A DNA stretch of 48,917 nucleotides from JADKFD01 sp050250665 (GCA_050250665.1 JBFWOF010000050.1:1-48917); one strand, 5' to 3'; counted from the first letter of the stretch, positions 1 to 9,974 are shown. The notes: a model not told the origin generated them from the sequence alone. Numbers and translations are program-made.

Positions 1-373
1 CGCGCTCCTCCGAGACGCCGGGCGTGCTGTAGGAGCGACCTTGCGTCGCGACCAACGTACTGTGTAGCGGCGTCACCGGTCGCGCCGTGAAGGCGCTCCT
101 ACGAGAAGCCGGGCGTGCTGTAGGAGCGACCTTGCGTCGCGACCAACGTAATGTGTTGCGGCGTCACCTGTCGCGCCGTGAAGGCGCTCCTACGAGAAGC
201 CGGACCTTCTGTAGGAGCGACCTCGCGTCGCGACCAGCGTGATCCGTTGCGGCGTCACCGGTCGCGCCGTGAAGGCGCTCCTACGAGAAGCCGGGCGTGC
301 TGTAGGAGCGACCTTGCGTCGCGACCAACGTAATGTGTTGCGGCGTCACCGGTCGCGCCGTGAAGGCGCTCCT
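1..373. repeat. 91-bp tandem repeat array, about four units
   Basis: The string GTAGGAGCGACC recurs at 29, 120, 211 and 302, an exact 91-bp period. Each unit has one arm GTAGGAGCGACCTTGCGTCG and an opposing arm GGTCGCGCCGTGAAGGCGCT ending CTCCTAC, so each can fold into a long imperfect hairpin. The units differ by only a few bases, suggesting recent unit duplication. The same palindrome recurs singly near 17940-18105 and 48339-48691. I read it as an amplified REP/BIME-type element. No gene is visible in 1-443. Confidence 0.9.
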
Positions 374-443
374 GCCATCGCCGCCAGCTGATACCCGTCG
401 TCATTCATGCCAGCATCCAGGCGTGCCGACTTGAAGCCCAGCC

Positions 444-2267
444 ATGACCGATACTGCCGTCCAGGTTGAACTCGATACCACGCTGCCGCCCTTCGATCTG
501 CTCCCTGAGGGCGCTCGCGCCCGATTGCGGGCTGCCGTCGATCTGCACTACCTGGCCACCGGCGACTGCCTGCTGGAAGCCGGTCGCCCCTCGGAAAAGG
601 TCTACGTGATTCTCAAGGGTCGGGTGCAGGCGGTGCAGGTGCGGACCGATGCCGAACAGCACTTTGCCGACTTTGGCCCCGGCGATGTGCTGGGAGCGCT
701 GGCGGTGATCATGGGCCGCGCCCGTTATCGCTATGTGGCGCTGGAAGACACCCTGTGCCATGTCATCCCGGCCGTCGAATTCAAGGCACTGATCGAGGCC
801 CATCCGCGCTTTGCCGCATGGTTTCATGCCGGACTCAGCGCCAAGCGCAAGCTGCTGGCCGAGCAGCAGGCCCCGGAAGAGCTCGGCCGACTGATGCTGA
901 CGCGGGCCGGGCAGGCGCAACTGGCGCCAGCGCTGTTCGTCGATCCGGCCACCTCCCTGGCCGAATGCGTACGATTGATGCGATCGCGCCATGTCAGCTG
1001 CCTGCTGGTTGGCGAGCGCGGCGATCCCGCCATCGCCACGCGCACCGACATCCTCTACGCGCTGGCCCTGGCCGGCGCCGGACCGGACTCTCCGGTGGGC
1101 CCGCTGGCGCGCAAACCACTGATTGCCGTCGAAGCCCAGGCGGTGCTGTTCCAGGCGCTGGTGCGCATGACCCGCCACCGGGTAGAGCGCGTGGTCGTGC
1201 GTGAGAACGGCCATATCCTCGGCACCCTCGGCCTGACAGAAGTACTGAGCCACTACTCCAGTCATTCGCACCTGATCGGCCTGCGCCTGGAGCGGGCCGA
1301 AAGCATCGAGGAGATTGCCGAAGCCGGCCGTGGCCTGAGTGAACTGGTGGCGACTCTGCATGCGCAGGGGGCCAAGATGAGCTATCTGATGGAACTGGTC
1401 AGCGCCCTCAATTCGCGGCTGATGGCCAAGGTCTTCGAACGACTGCTGCCGGGCGAGCTGCATTCCAGGGTCTGTCTGCTGGTGCTCGGCAGTGAGGGCC
1501 GCAGCGAACAGTTGCTGAAGACCGATCAGGACAATGCACTGATCCTGGCCGATGATCTGGAGTGGCCGGGCCTGGATGAGTTCGCCGAACAGTTCTCGGT
1601 TGCCCTGGCACAGCTCGGCTATCCGCCCTGCCCCGGCAAGGTCATGGTCAGCAATCCCAAGTGGCGGCTGCGGCAGACACAATGGCGCGAACGCCTGATC
1701 CGGGCTGCCGACAACTACGATCCCCAGGCGATGCTGGAACTGGCCATCACCGTCGATGCAAGGCCCATCGCCGGTAACGCCGCTCTGTTCGAGCCGGTTG
1801 CCGAGCAGATTCACGCCCTGGGGCGCAATGACGCGCTGATGCGCCAGTTCGCCGCGCCAGCACTGAACTTTCATACGCCCTTGACCCTGTTCGGCAAGGT
1901 CAAGGCCGACGAGCAGGGCCTGGACATCAAGAAGGGCGGCATCTTCCCGATCGTCCAGGGTCTGCGCGCGCTGGCGCTGAAATCGGGCATCGCCGAAACC
2001 AACAGCTTCCGCCGCGCCGATCTGCTGGTGGCCGCGGGTGTACTTCACCCCAGCGACGCCAGCGATGTGCAGCAGGCCCTGAGCGTGTTCATGCGCCTGC
2101 GCCTGGGCGATCAGCTGCGGCGCCTGCGCCAGGGTCAGGCCATCGACAACCACATCGACGTGCGCGCACTGCGCACGCTGGACCGCGAATTGCTGCGCGA
2201 CGCGCTGCGCATCGTCAATCAGTTCAAGGACAGCCTCAGCGAGCGCTTCAAGCTGGGCGGGCTCTGA
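444..2267 (+). CDS. Cyclic-nucleotide-binding / CBS / DUF294 nucleotidyltransferase-like signalling protein
   Basis: This 607-residue cytoplasmic protein has the order seen in the DUF294 family. A cyclic-nucleotide-binding (CAP-like) fold covers about residues 16-130, two CBS motifs about 155-275, a nucleotidyltransferase-like DUF294 domain about 305-430, and a helical C-terminal DUF294_C domain to about 580. The nucleotidyltransferase signature is seen as LGSEGRSEQ near 348-356 followed by D361 and D363 in KTDQDNALI, which resembles GlnD-type active sites. No membrane segment or signal peptide is present. The family is linked to sensing of nucleotide or energy state, but substrate and partner are unknown. 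It stands alone, with a repeat array upstream and a convergent gene downstream. The upstream Shine-Dalgarno match is weak. Domain call is firm; function is open. Confidence 0.88.
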   Translation: MTDTAVQVELDTTLPPFDLLPEGARARLRAAVDLHYLATGDCLLEAGRPSEKVYVILKGRVQAVQVRTDAEQHFADFGPGDVLGALAVIMGRARYRYVALEDTLCHVIPAVEFKALIEAHPRFAAWFHAGLSAKRKLLAEQQAPEELGRLMLTRAGQAQLAPALFVDPATSLAECVRLMRSRHVSCLLVGERGDPAIATRTDILYALALAGAGPDSPVGPLARKPLIAVEAQAVLFQALVRMTRHRVERVVVRENGHILGTLGLTEVLSHYSSHSHLIGLRLERAESIEEIAEAGRGLSELVATLHAQGAKMSYLMELVSALNSRLMAKVFERLLPGELHSRVCLLVLGSEGRSEQLLKTDQDNALILADDLEWPGLDEFAEQFSVALAQLGYPPCPGKVMVSNPKWRLRQTQWRERLIRAADNYDPQAMLELAITVDARPIAGNAALFEPVAEQIHALGRNDALMRQFAAPALNFHTPLTLFGKVKADEQGLDIKKGGIFPIVQGLRALALKSGIAETNSFRRADLLVAAGVLHPSDASDVQQALSVFMRLRLGDQLRRLRQGQAIDNHIDVRALRTLDRELLRDALRIVNQFKDSLSERFKLGGL

Positions 2268-2295
2268 GGCGGGCGACGCGCTGTGCGCCCGCCTC
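2266..2295 (+). terminator. Stem-loop after the CNB/CBS/DUF294 gene
   Basis: A perfect 10-bp stem (GAGGCGGGCG at 2266-2275 with CGCCCGCCTC at 2286-2295) and a 10-nt loop begins at the stop codon of the upstream gene. It lacks a T tract, so if it terminates transcription it does so weakly or only blocks 3' decay. Confidence 0.4.
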
Positions 2296-2401
2296 ATACC
2301 GCCCTGAGATGCAAAGCAGCGCCGCAGGCGCGGCGCCCTCCATGAGTGGCAGTGCCGCAAACGGCTGACGACATGGCCGTCTCGAGAGAATCCGAGTTCG
2401 C

Positions 2402-2431
2402 CAAAACAAAACCGCCCCGAATCGGGGCGGT
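2402..2431 (-). terminator. Rho-independent terminator of the large beta-helix gene
   Basis: Perfect 10-bp arms ACCGCCCCGA (2411-2420) and TCGGGGCGGT (2422-2431) are followed, in the minus direction, by TTTTGTTTT. It lies about 25 nt past the stop of the minus-strand gene ending at 2456. The T tract is only on the minus side, so orientation is clear. Confidence 0.85.
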
Positions 2432-2455
2432 CTTGGTGTTACAGGTAGGGCGTGA

Positions 2456-5400
2456 TCAACGCACCGGTCGCAACCGCGTTTGCGGCAAACCGGCAGCCTG
2501 GGCAGACCAGTCCAGGCTCAGGCCGCGGGCCTGATCCAGTTCGCTCCAGGCGGAGACGCTCCATAGCCCCGGAGCGTTGATCTGCAGCAGTCGCGCCTGG
2601 GCCACGCCGCCGAAGCTGCGGGTCTGGACCACGACCAGGCTGTCCTGAACCAGGAAGCGAATGACTTCGGTCGGCTCGACACCCACGGCCAGACCGCGAA
2701 CCTCATCCAGCGGCAGCGCCAGTCCGGACCATGCGCCATTGGCATTGGCGCCCAGCTTGACCGTCTCCGGTGCCGGTGGCGGTGCGTCCTCGAAGCCGTT
2801 GGCGAACAACAGGATGACCGTGGTCACGGTGGAACTGTTGTTGCCGAGGTTCGGATCGGTGGTACCTGCCGGCACTGCGACTGCTGCCGTGTTGCTGATC
2901 GAGGTCGGCAAGGGCAGCACGATATTGGCGCTGACCGAGAACACGACACTGCCGCCCACCGGCAGATTCACCGACTGACTGATGTTGCCGCTGCCGCTGG
3001 CAGCACAGCTGCCGCCGACCAGACCACTACAAGTCCAGGTCGCCCCACTGAGCTGGGCCGGGAAGTTGTCGGTCACGGTGGCGCCAGTGACCGGACTCGG
3101 GCCTGCGTTCGCAGCCGTCACTGTGTACTGGATCATCCCGGATCCGATCAGTGCTTCATTGACTGTCTTGGTGATGGACAGATCGGCAGACGGCGTACCC
3201 GTACCAGAGAGCGCGATGGTGCCGCTGCCCGGTGCATTGGCGGTCACCGTCAAGGTCTGATTGGCCGCGCCCGCTGCGCTTGGTGCGAAGGTGTAGGTGA
3301 GTGTGCAGTTGGCACCGGCTGCGATCGTGATCGGCACTGCGCTGCACGTTCCACCGAGGCGAGCAAAAGGCGCAGCCGCAGCCGTCAATGCAGTCAAATC
3401 CAGTGATGCGTTGCCGGTATTGGCCAGGGTCACGGTGCTGGCCGCGCTGGTCGTTCCCACGTTCTGATTACCGAAGGCGATCGAGGTCGGCGTGATCGTC
3501 AGGTTACCCTGCACGCCGATACCGCTGAGCGCGATCGTGCCGCTGCCCGGTGCGTTCGCGGTCACCGTGAGGCTCTGGTTGGCAGCACCCGTGGCTGTCG
3601 GCGCGAAGGTGTAGGTCAGCGTGCAATTGGCGCCGGCCGCGATCGTGATCGGCACGGCGCTGCAGCTGCCGCCGGCACGGGCGAAGGGCGCGGCGGCCGC
3701 CGTCAATGCGGTCACGTCGAGCGCGGCCGTACCGGTGTTCGCCAGGGTCACGGTGCTCGCGGCACTGGTGCTGCCGACGGTCTGATTGCCGAAGGCCACG
3801 GCCGGAGGCGTGATGGTCAGCGCGCCCTGGGTGCCAGTGCCGTTCAGGACCAGCGACACCGGTCCACCGACACTGTTGGTGATGACGATGCTGAGCGAAG
3901 CCGCACCGGCTGCCGTCGGGCTGAAGGTGTACAGCACCGTACAGCTGGCGCCGGACGTCAGCGTGAACGGGGTCGCACCGCAGCTGCCACCGCTACGCGC
4001 AAAGGGCGCGCTCGGAGCCGGCAAGGCGGTGACATCGACGCTGCCCGCACCCGGATTGCTGAGGGTCGCGGTCAGTGCGCCGCTGGTCGTGCCAACGAGC
4101 TGGTTGCCGAAATTCAGCGGGTTGGGCGACACCGCAAGTGCGCCAGCGACACCCGTACCTTGCAGGGTGATGGTGGTGCTGCCCGGGGCTGCGGACTCCA
4201 CCTGCAGGACCTGGTTGAACGGAGCTGCGGCAGCCGGCGTGAAGGTGTAGGTCACGGTACAGCTGCTGCCAGCGGCGATGCTGATCGGCACTGCGCTGCA
4301 GCTGCCGCCGGCGCGTGCAAAAGGCGCCGCTGCAGCGGTCAGCGTGCTGACGGTGAGCGAGGCATTGCCGGTGTTGCCGAGTGTGATCGTGCTCTCGGCA
4401 CTGGTGCTGCCCACGTTCTGGTTGCCGAAATCGATCGAGTTCGGTGTCACCGTCAGCACACCCTGGGTCCCGTTGCCGGACAGGGCGATCGTGCCACTGC
4501 CGGGCGCGTTTGCGGTCACCGTCAGGTTCTGGCTGGCCGCACCAGCTGCCGTGGGCGAGTAGGTGTAAGTCAGCGTGCAGCTGGCGCCAGCGCCCAAGGC
4601 GATCGGCAGTCCGGCAGAGCAGCTGCCGGTGGCGGTGCGCGCAAAGGGTGCAGCCGCCGCGCTCAGCGCCGTGACGTCCAGACCGATGGTGCCGGTATTG
4701 GCCAGCGTGACCGTCTGCTCGGCGCTGCTGCTGCCCACGGCCTGGTCACCGAAGTTCACCGCAGTCGGCGTGATCGTCAGGTTGGCACCGAACTCGTAGG
4801 CACCGATGGTCGGCAGCGTGGCGCTGCGCGGCGTACCGGTGATGTCCACGGTCACTGGCACCGGCGTGCCGGCATAGGACAGCGGCGAACCCAGCGTCGG
4901 CAACAGCACCGTGCTGGACGTGTAGAGCGGGTCAGCCGAGATGGAATTGGCATCCTTGCCGGTGGCCGTCCGCCAGGCCGCCAGCGTCAGCTGGTCGCCC
5001 ACCGTGCTGGTCAGGGAACCGAGCATGGCGAAGTGCGAAGCGGCGCCGCTGCTGTAGAGGTCGTTGTAGTTGCTGGTGAACTTGTTCAGCGGCAGCGTCG
5101 AGCTCAGGCCGATGGCGTAACTCCCGGCCGTGGTGGCGCCATTGGTGGGTGCCGTCGAGGTGTTGACCAGCGAATTGTTGCGCAGATCCACCAGCGGATT
5201 GGCGCCGAGGATGGCCAGGGCGAAGGCCGGCTGCGTCGTGGTCGCCGAGCCGTCACGGTTGCCGCTGATCGACACCGAGTTGTACCAGACCTCGGTCAGC
5301 GCCGTGGTCGAACCGCTGTTGCCGATATAGATGCCGGCGCAGAAATCACCGGCGGTACCGCTGCCGCGGACACTGTGGATGACGTTGTTGGCGATGCGGG

Positions 5401-8400
5401 TGGTGCCGTAGTTGTTGTTGGCCACCGAGATGCCGATGGTCGAATAGTCGGTCAGCTGAGTGATCGGACCGATGACATTGCCGGTGATGGTGGCGTTGGC
5501 CACATCGTTGTTGGTGGTGAACCCGGTATTGCTGACGGCGATGCTGCCAATCGCGATACCGATCGCATCCTGGGCTGAAACCGCGCCGGAGATGCCATTG
5601 ATCATGTTGTTGGTGATCTGCACGCCATCGTCGAAACCGACGAAGATGCCGGCGCGACCGATGGCCGCGGCGCCGCTGCCGCCCAGCTCATTCGCGGTGA
5701 TCACGGTGCCGGTGTTCTTGATGTTGGTGCTGGCGCCCTGGTTGACGATACCGAACTGCACCGAGGTGATCAGGTTGTTCTGCACCCGGTTCTTGTTGTT
5801 GCGCGTGCCCAGGCTGGCGCTGCTGATGGCACTGCTGCCAAAGCCGATGCCCACCAGCGTGGTGGTCGGCGCATTGCCGGTGATCACCAGGTTGCGCAGC
5901 GTGTTGTTGCTGGCTGGATCATTGGCACCGACGGTCTGACCCCAGATCACCGCACTGGAGGTGCCGACATTGGTGTTGGTGAAACTCAGGTTGCGACCGC
6001 TTCCACCGGGGACGTTGGAGCCGTCGATGGTGACGTAGTCGGCGCCGTTCAGAACCAGCAGCGCAGTGCTCGCCGAACCGCTGAAGGCCGGAGTCGCGCC
6101 GGGCGCGGGCTTGATGGTCAAGGTGTTGACAGCGCTGGCGCCGGCATTGGCGTTGATCGTGATCGGGTAGGTTTCACCGGCGTACAGGTTGTCTGTCAGC
6201 GTGAAGCTGACCGCACAGGTCATCTCGCGCGAATTCAGCGCGGCAACGGCATCGGTCAGGGTGGTGAAATCCCCGCCAGCGCCGACATTGAAATTGCCGC
6301 AGATCGGGGTCGTGCCGGTCAGCGTGCCGACCACGAAGAAGCCCAGGTTGGTCACCGCAGAGCTGGGGCCGATCACCGGTGCGACCACGGCACCACCGAT
6401 GCTGTTGTAGGCGCCGCCGAGGGTGGCCGACTGGCCGATGGCGCTGACCGTGGGCGTGGCCGCTTCGGTCAGGCGCACGGTCGCATTGGTGAAATTGCCG
6501 GCACCGGAAGTGATCTCGGCAGACCAGTAGCGGTTGCCGTTGATGGCGGACAGCCCGGTGCCGGCGCTGCCGCCGGAGCCGACATCGAAGACCTCGGCCT
6601 GGACCACGACCGTGCCGCCGGCATTGGTGGTCGGGTTGACCAGTTCCAGCATCTTGAAAGCGTTCTTGCCCAGCGGGAAGGTATAGGTGGCAGCACTCGC
6701 CAGACTGGCCGGCAGCGTGCGCGCCAGGGGACCGTCGACATAGCTGGTGCCGGAACCACCGTTGACCGCCGTAGTCGCCGTATTGCTCAGCGTCAGCAGA
6801 TTGGCGGCGCTGGTGGTGAGTACGCCGGAACCCAGGACCAGGCCGGTGGTGGTGCCGGTGGTGGTCAGCGGACCGCCCGCCAGGGTCACGCCGGTTGCAT
6901 TCAGGATCTGGATGCTGAGGGCGCTGCGCGTTACCGGGACTTCCGGGCCGGTGACGATATTCGTCGCCGATTGCGAGTAGACCAGCGTCAGTCCGCCCGT
7001 GCCGACGTTGGCCGTTGGCGCCACGTCCAGGGTGCCGGCCGCGAAGGCACCACTGGCACCGCGCTGGATGACCATGGCGGTGGCGTCACCGTTGCCATTG
7101 GCAAGCTTGTCGGCATTGGTGATCGGACCATAGAAGGCGTTGATGCGGTAGATGTTCAGATTGTTGGCGCTGGTGAGCGCGACACCCAGGGGGCTCTGCA
7201 CCGAGAAACTGGCGATGCGCAGAGCCGCCGCACCGAGCGTGCCGGTGCCGGTGTAGGTCTGGGCGTAGGGCGCGCCCACGGTTTGCAGGCCACCGGCAAA
7301 ATTCACGGTCGAGGTGTTGTTGGTATTGACGATGATCGCGCCGTTGTTGGTGATTGTCGGACCGATCATCAGCAAGGTCTGCGCGGTACCCGGATTGAGG
7401 TTCAACGTGGTCCCGGTATTGATCGTCAGATTGCCCCAGACATTGCCCTGGCCGCTGAGATTGGCGGTCTTGTTGTTGCTGCTGTTGTCGATGACCACAT
7501 TGGGCATCTGGCCTTGCACGCGGAACACGAAATTGCTCGCCGTGGCAGCCGTGCCCACATTGAGCGTGCCGCCGGTGAAATTCATCGTGCCGGTCTGGTT
7601 GTAATCGAGCGGCGTGGCGGCGGTGCTGGCCTGGACCAGATTGATGGCGCCGCCGGACATGTTCATGACCACGCCGGTGGTCCCGGTGAAACCGAAGGAC
7701 GGACTGGTCGAGGTGTTGCCGACGGTGTTGACATTGACCACACCGGCCGACTGTGTGTACGTCACGAAGGTGCTGGCGGAGGTCATTCGGCTGGCGAGGT
7801 TGATGGTGCCGCCATCAATCGTGAAGATCGCGGCGGTGCCCGCACCCATGCTGTTGCCGCTGCCGGTACCGATGTTGTAGGTGCCGCTGCTGACCCGCAG
7901 CAAACCGTTGTTGGTGGGCGATCCAGCCTGGCCGGATACGGTGAAGTTCGGGTTGTTGAGCCAGAAGCCGGCGGTCGCCGGGATCGTGTAGCCAGCGGCG
8001 CCAGCGAAGACGCGACCGGCCAGCGTGAACGTGCCGGACACCTTGAGCGTGCCGTTGGTCAGCGTCAGGAAGGCCATCGGCGCGCCGTCGACACTCGTAC
8101 CCTGGACCGTGAAATTGCTGGTGGACAGCTCCAGCACGTTGCCGGAGGACGTGCCCTTGTTGATGGTCAAGGTGCGCAGGTTGGTGGTCGCGCCGGTGCC
8201 GCTGAAGCTGTTGCTGCCCGGGTTGGTGAAGACCAGTGCGGCACCGGCAGTGTTGCCATTGGTGCTGAGATCGAGCGTGCCGTTGTTGCTGAGATCAGCG
8301 CCGATCGAGAGCACGTGCGCGGTGATGGCGCCGGTGGCCGCAGTGGTCAGGCTGCCACCGGCAGCGATCGTCGCCGAGCCGCCGATGGTAAGCGTTCTGG

Positions 8401-8869
8401 CCACCGCGGAATCGAATTCCAGCGCACCGGTACTGGCGATGTTCAAGCTCAGCGCGGTGGCAGCGGTGTCGACCACCACATTGCATCCGGCGCTGATGGT
8501 GACGTCGTCCGCAGCAGTCGGCGGACCACTGGGAGACCAGGTACCCGGCGCACTCCACGGACCGCCGGCGCCATTGCAGGTGAAGGTCGCTGTTGGCGCG
8601 CGTTGCACCGGCGCCGATTGCGGCGCGCTGCGCAAGCGATACTCGGCCAGCAGCGCGGCATCAGCCGCGGACAGCGTCTGCTCAGGTTGAGCGACCGACA
8701 GACCAGCTTCAATGCCCGGCTGGGCTTGCGCCCATGCCGACGCGACCGAGACCACACTGGCGAGGATCAGGCCGAGCACCACGGCATACCGACGGATGGG
8801 CAGCGGCGTCTGCAAGACAGACCGCGGGAGGTTTGGGGGCGTACAGGTGGGCCCGCGCAGCAGTGTCAT
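2456..8869 (-). CDS. Giant secreted beta-helix / ASH-repeat / DUF11 protein
   Basis: I place the start at 8869 (GGAGC about 6 nt upstream), giving 2137 residues. A frame open to 8929 adds 20 residues but has no better ribosome site. A signal peptide lies about residues 25-50 (VVLGLILASVVSVASAWA). Residues about 60-850 are Thr/Asn/Gly-rich repeats typical of beta-solenoids. Residues about 855-1350 resemble a right-handed parallel beta-helix. Five tandem 106-residue choice-of-anchor-D/ASH-type domains follow at about 1362-1891, each with a FGNQ-VGSTSA stretch and a conserved Cys pair. A DUF11 domain (ADLSITKTV) spans about 1893-2010. A FANGFE motif precedes a tail of about 110 residues. No catalytic motif is seen; a surface or adhesive role is inference. 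Confidence 0.85.
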   Translation of the reverse strand: MTLLRGPTCTPPNLPRSVLQTPLPIRRYAVVLGLILASVVSVASAWAQAQPGIEAGLSVAQPEQTLSAADAALLAEYRLRSAPQSAPVQRAPTATFTCNGAGGPWSAPGTWSPSGPPTAADDVTISAGCNVVVDTAATALSLNIASTGALEFDSAVARTLTIGGSATIAAGGSLTTAATGAITAHVLSIGADLSNNGTLDLSTNGNTAGAALVFTNPGSNSFSGTGATTNLRTLTINKGTSSGNVLELSTSNFTVQGTSVDGAPMAFLTLTNGTLKVSGTFTLAGRVFAGAAGYTIPATAGFWLNNPNFTVSGQAGSPTNNGLLRVSSGTYNIGTGSGNSMGAGTAAIFTIDGGTINLASRMTSASTFVTYTQSAGVVNVNTVGNTSTSPSFGFTGTTGVVMNMSGGAINLVQASTAATPLDYNQTGTMNFTGGTLNVGTAATASNFVFRVQGQMPNVVIDNSSNNKTANLSGQGNVWGNLTINTGTTLNLNPGTAQTLLMIGPTITNNGAIIVNTNNTSTVNFAGGLQTVGAPYAQTYTGTGTLGAAALRIASFSVQSPLGVALTSANNLNIYRINAFYGPITNADKLANGNGDATAMVIQRGASGAFAAGTLDVAPTANVGTGGLTLVYSQSATNIVTGPEVPVTRSALSIQILNATGVTLAGGPLTTTGTTTGLVLGSGVLTTSAANLLTLSNTATTAVNGGSGTSYVDGPLARTLPASLASAATYTFPLGKNAFKMLELVNPTTNAGGTVVVQAEVFDVGSGGSAGTGLSAINGNRYWSAEITSGAGNFTNATVRLTEAATPTVSAIGQSATLGGAYNSIGGAVVAPVIGPSSAVTNLGFFVVGTLTGTTPICGNFNVGAGGDFTTLTDAVAALNSREMTCAVSFTLTDNLYAGETYPITINANAGASAVNTLTIKPAPGATPAFSGSASTALLVLNGADYVTIDGSNVPGGSGRNLSFTNTNVGTSSAVIWGQTVGANDPASNNTLRNLVITGNAPTTTLVGIGFGSSAISSASLGTRNNKNRVQNNLITSVQFGIVNQGASTNIKNTGTVITANELGGSGAAAIGRAGIFVGFDDGVQITNNMINGISGAVSAQDAIGIAIGSIAVSNTGFTTNNDVANATITGNVIGPITQLTDYSTIGISVANNNYGTTRIANNVIHSVRGSGTAGDFCAGIYIGNSGSTTALTEVWYNSVSISGNRDGSATTTQPAFALAILGANPLVDLRNNSLVNTSTAPTNGATTAGSYAIGLSSTLPLNKFTSNYNDLYSSGAASHFAMLGSLTSTVGDQLTLAAWRTATGKDANSISADPLYTSSTVLLPTLGSPLSYAGTPVPVTVDITGTPRSATLPTIGAYEFGANLTITPTAVNFGDQAVGSSSAEQTVTLANTGTIGLDVTALSAAAAPFARTATGSCSAGLPIALGAGASCTLTYTYSPTAAGAASQNLTVTANAPGSGTIALSGNGTQGVLTVTPNSIDFGNQNVGSTSAESTITLGNTGNASLTVSTLTAAAAPFARAGGSCSAVPISIAAGSSCTVTYTFTPAAAAPFNQVLQVESAAPGSTTITLQGTGVAGALAVSPNPLNFGNQLVGTTSGALTATLSNPGAGSVDVTALPAPSAPFARSGGSCGATPFTLTSGASCTVLYTFSPTAAGAASLSIVITNSVGGPVSLVLNGTGTQGALTITPPAVAFGNQTVGSTSAASTVTLANTGTAALDVTALTAAAAPFARAGGSCSAVPITIAAGANCTLTYTFAPTATGAANQSLTVTANAPGSGTIALSGIGVQGNLTITPTSIAFGNQNVGTTSAASTVTLANTGNASLDLTALTAAAAPFARLGGTCSAVPITIAAGANCTLTYTFAPSAAGAANQTLTVTANAPGSGTIALSGTGTPSADLSITKTVNEALIGSGMIQYTVTAANAGPSPVTGATVTDNFPAQLSGATWTCSGLVGGSCAASGSGNISQSVNLPVGGSVVFSVSANIVLPLPTSISNTAAVAVPAGTTDPNLGNNSSTVTTVILLFANGFEDAPPPAPETVKLGANANGAWSGLALPLDEVRGLAVGVEPTEVIRFLVQDSLVVVQTRSFGGVAQARLLQINAPGLWSVSAWSELDQARGLSLDWSAQAAGLPQTRLRPVR
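3195..4786 (-). repeat. Five tandem 318-bp coding repeats
   Basis: The ASH-like domains of the giant secreted protein are encoded by five head-to-tail units of about 318 bp. Units share long stretches, such as the codons for APGSGTIALSG and SCSAVPI. The last two units encoded (about 3195-3830) are the most alike, so copy number could change by recombination without loss of frame. Confidence 0.8.
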
Positions 8870-9236
8870 CGTCTTGCTCCATTGAAAGGTCGAACGTCGG
8901 TAGTTGGGCGCACGCCGACGAGCGCGCAAGCAACGGGCTTGCCCGAGAAAGTTCTCTGGGAACGACCAGATGCCGACACGCTCGCCCGTGAGTTCGGCGA
9001 GAGCCAGGGTCAGAATATTCCTTAGCCGAGGCGTCCGCTATGTACGTACATTTATTCGCGCAAGCCAGTGCAGACCTGGATTTCGCGACAAGATTATCTC
9101 GGCGAAGGCGTCCATACGCGCTAATCCCACGATTTCGCTCACGCGTTCGTCACCCGCCCGAGAGTGTTAAGCATTCGTAAAATTTTGCGCTGACCTACCG
9201 TTGGTCGGCTTTGCGCCGCGGTACCCGCGACCGGCG
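8870..9236. other. Intergenic region between the beta-helix gene and algR
   Basis: This gap is the 5' leader side of the beta-helix gene and the 3' side of algR. It has a 12-bp perfect palindrome ATGTACGTACAT at 9040-9051 and an AT-rich stretch at 9171-9187. I see no tRNA, no clear terminator hairpin and no convincing sigma-70 pair. The palindrome could be an operator, but nothing ties it to a regulator. Confidence 0.4.
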
Positions 9237-9974
9237 TCAGAGACCGCGCAGAAAACGCCGAAGTTGGGGCAGATTACGGCGACTCACTTCGAGGTTTTCC
9301 GGACGCCCCCGCAGCCGCAAGGCGGTCTCGCCCGAGGGCAGTTTGCCGAGCGCCTCGATACGCTCACGAGCCACCAGGCAATTGCGGTGCACGCGCACGA
9401 AGCGCTCGCCGAATTCCTCTTCGAGCGAGACCAGTGAGTCCTCGATCAGCACCTCGCCACCGTCGTAATGCACCTCGACGTACTTGGCATCGGCGAGGAA
9501 ATAGGCAACGGCACTGATCGGCACCAGTTTCATTTCGCCGCGCACTCGGGCACAGATATGACTGCGGTGGCGGCCGCCGCCACCCTCACCAGCCCCGGCG
9601 CTCGCCGCGAGCTCGCCGTTGAAGCGCCGCACCCGCTCCAGCGCAGCCAGCAAGCGTTCGCGACGCACCGGCTTGAGCAGATAGTCCACGGCATCGGCAT
9701 CGAAGGCCGCCACTGCGTGTTCGTCATAGGCCGTGCAGAAGACGATGGCCGGAGGCGACGATCGCAGCGACAACCTTCGCGCCACCTCCAGACCATCGAT
9801 GCCGGGCATGCGGATATCCAGCAGGACAAGATCCGGATCATGACGATCGACTGCCACCAGCGCACCCTGGCCGTCGGCGGCCTCACCGACCAGTTCCACA
9901 CCATCGACGCCCGCCAGCAGACTCGCCATGCGGCGGCGGGCCAGAGGTTCGTCGTCGACGATGAGCACTTTCAT
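9237..9974 (-). CDS. algR: AlgR-type response regulator with LytTR DNA-binding domain
   Basis: This 245-residue regulator has a receiver domain (1-120) with acidic pocket D8/D9, phospho-acceptor D53 in LLDIRMPGIDG and K101 in YLLKP, then a LytTR domain (about 140-245). The LytTR part matches Pseudomonas AlgR closely in text: RSHI-AR, ADAKYV, GGEVLIEDSL, GERFVRVHRNCLVARERIE. AlgR proteins control alginate, type IV pili and virulence genes. I start it at 9974 because this ATG overlaps the kinase stop as ATGA and begins the canonical receiver sequence MKVLIVDDEP; the frame stays open farther upstream without meaning. It is the last gene of the DUF1499-kinase-regulator operon. In Pseudomonas algR is followed by hemC, but here an unrelated gene follows. 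Confidence 0.88.
   Translation of the reverse strand: MKVLIVDDEPLARRRMASLLAGVDGVELVGEAADGQGALVAVDRHDPDLVLLDIRMPGIDGLEVARRLSLRSSPPAIVFCTAYDEHAVAAFDADAVDYLLKPVRRERLLAALERVRRFNGELAASAGAGEGGGGRHRSHICARVRGEMKLVPISAVAYFLADAKYVEVHYDGGEVLIEDSLVSLEEEFGERFVRVHRNCLVARERIEALGKLPSGETALRLRGRPENLEVSRRNLPQLRRFLRGL

Noticed and set aside
1..373. Possible CRISPR array, given the regular spacing
   Set aside because: The whole 91-bp unit repeats, including the would-be spacers, and no cas genes are near.
405..2360. Long minus-strand open frame of 651 codons
   Set aside because: It is antisense to the CNB/CBS/DUF294 gene, whose domains are clear; the minus product is His/Gln/Ala-rich without motifs, a GC-rich shadow.
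6971..9025. Plus-strand open frame of 684 codons
   Set aside because: Antisense to the giant beta-helix gene; the product is Arg/Gly/His-rich low-complexity sequence without a domain.
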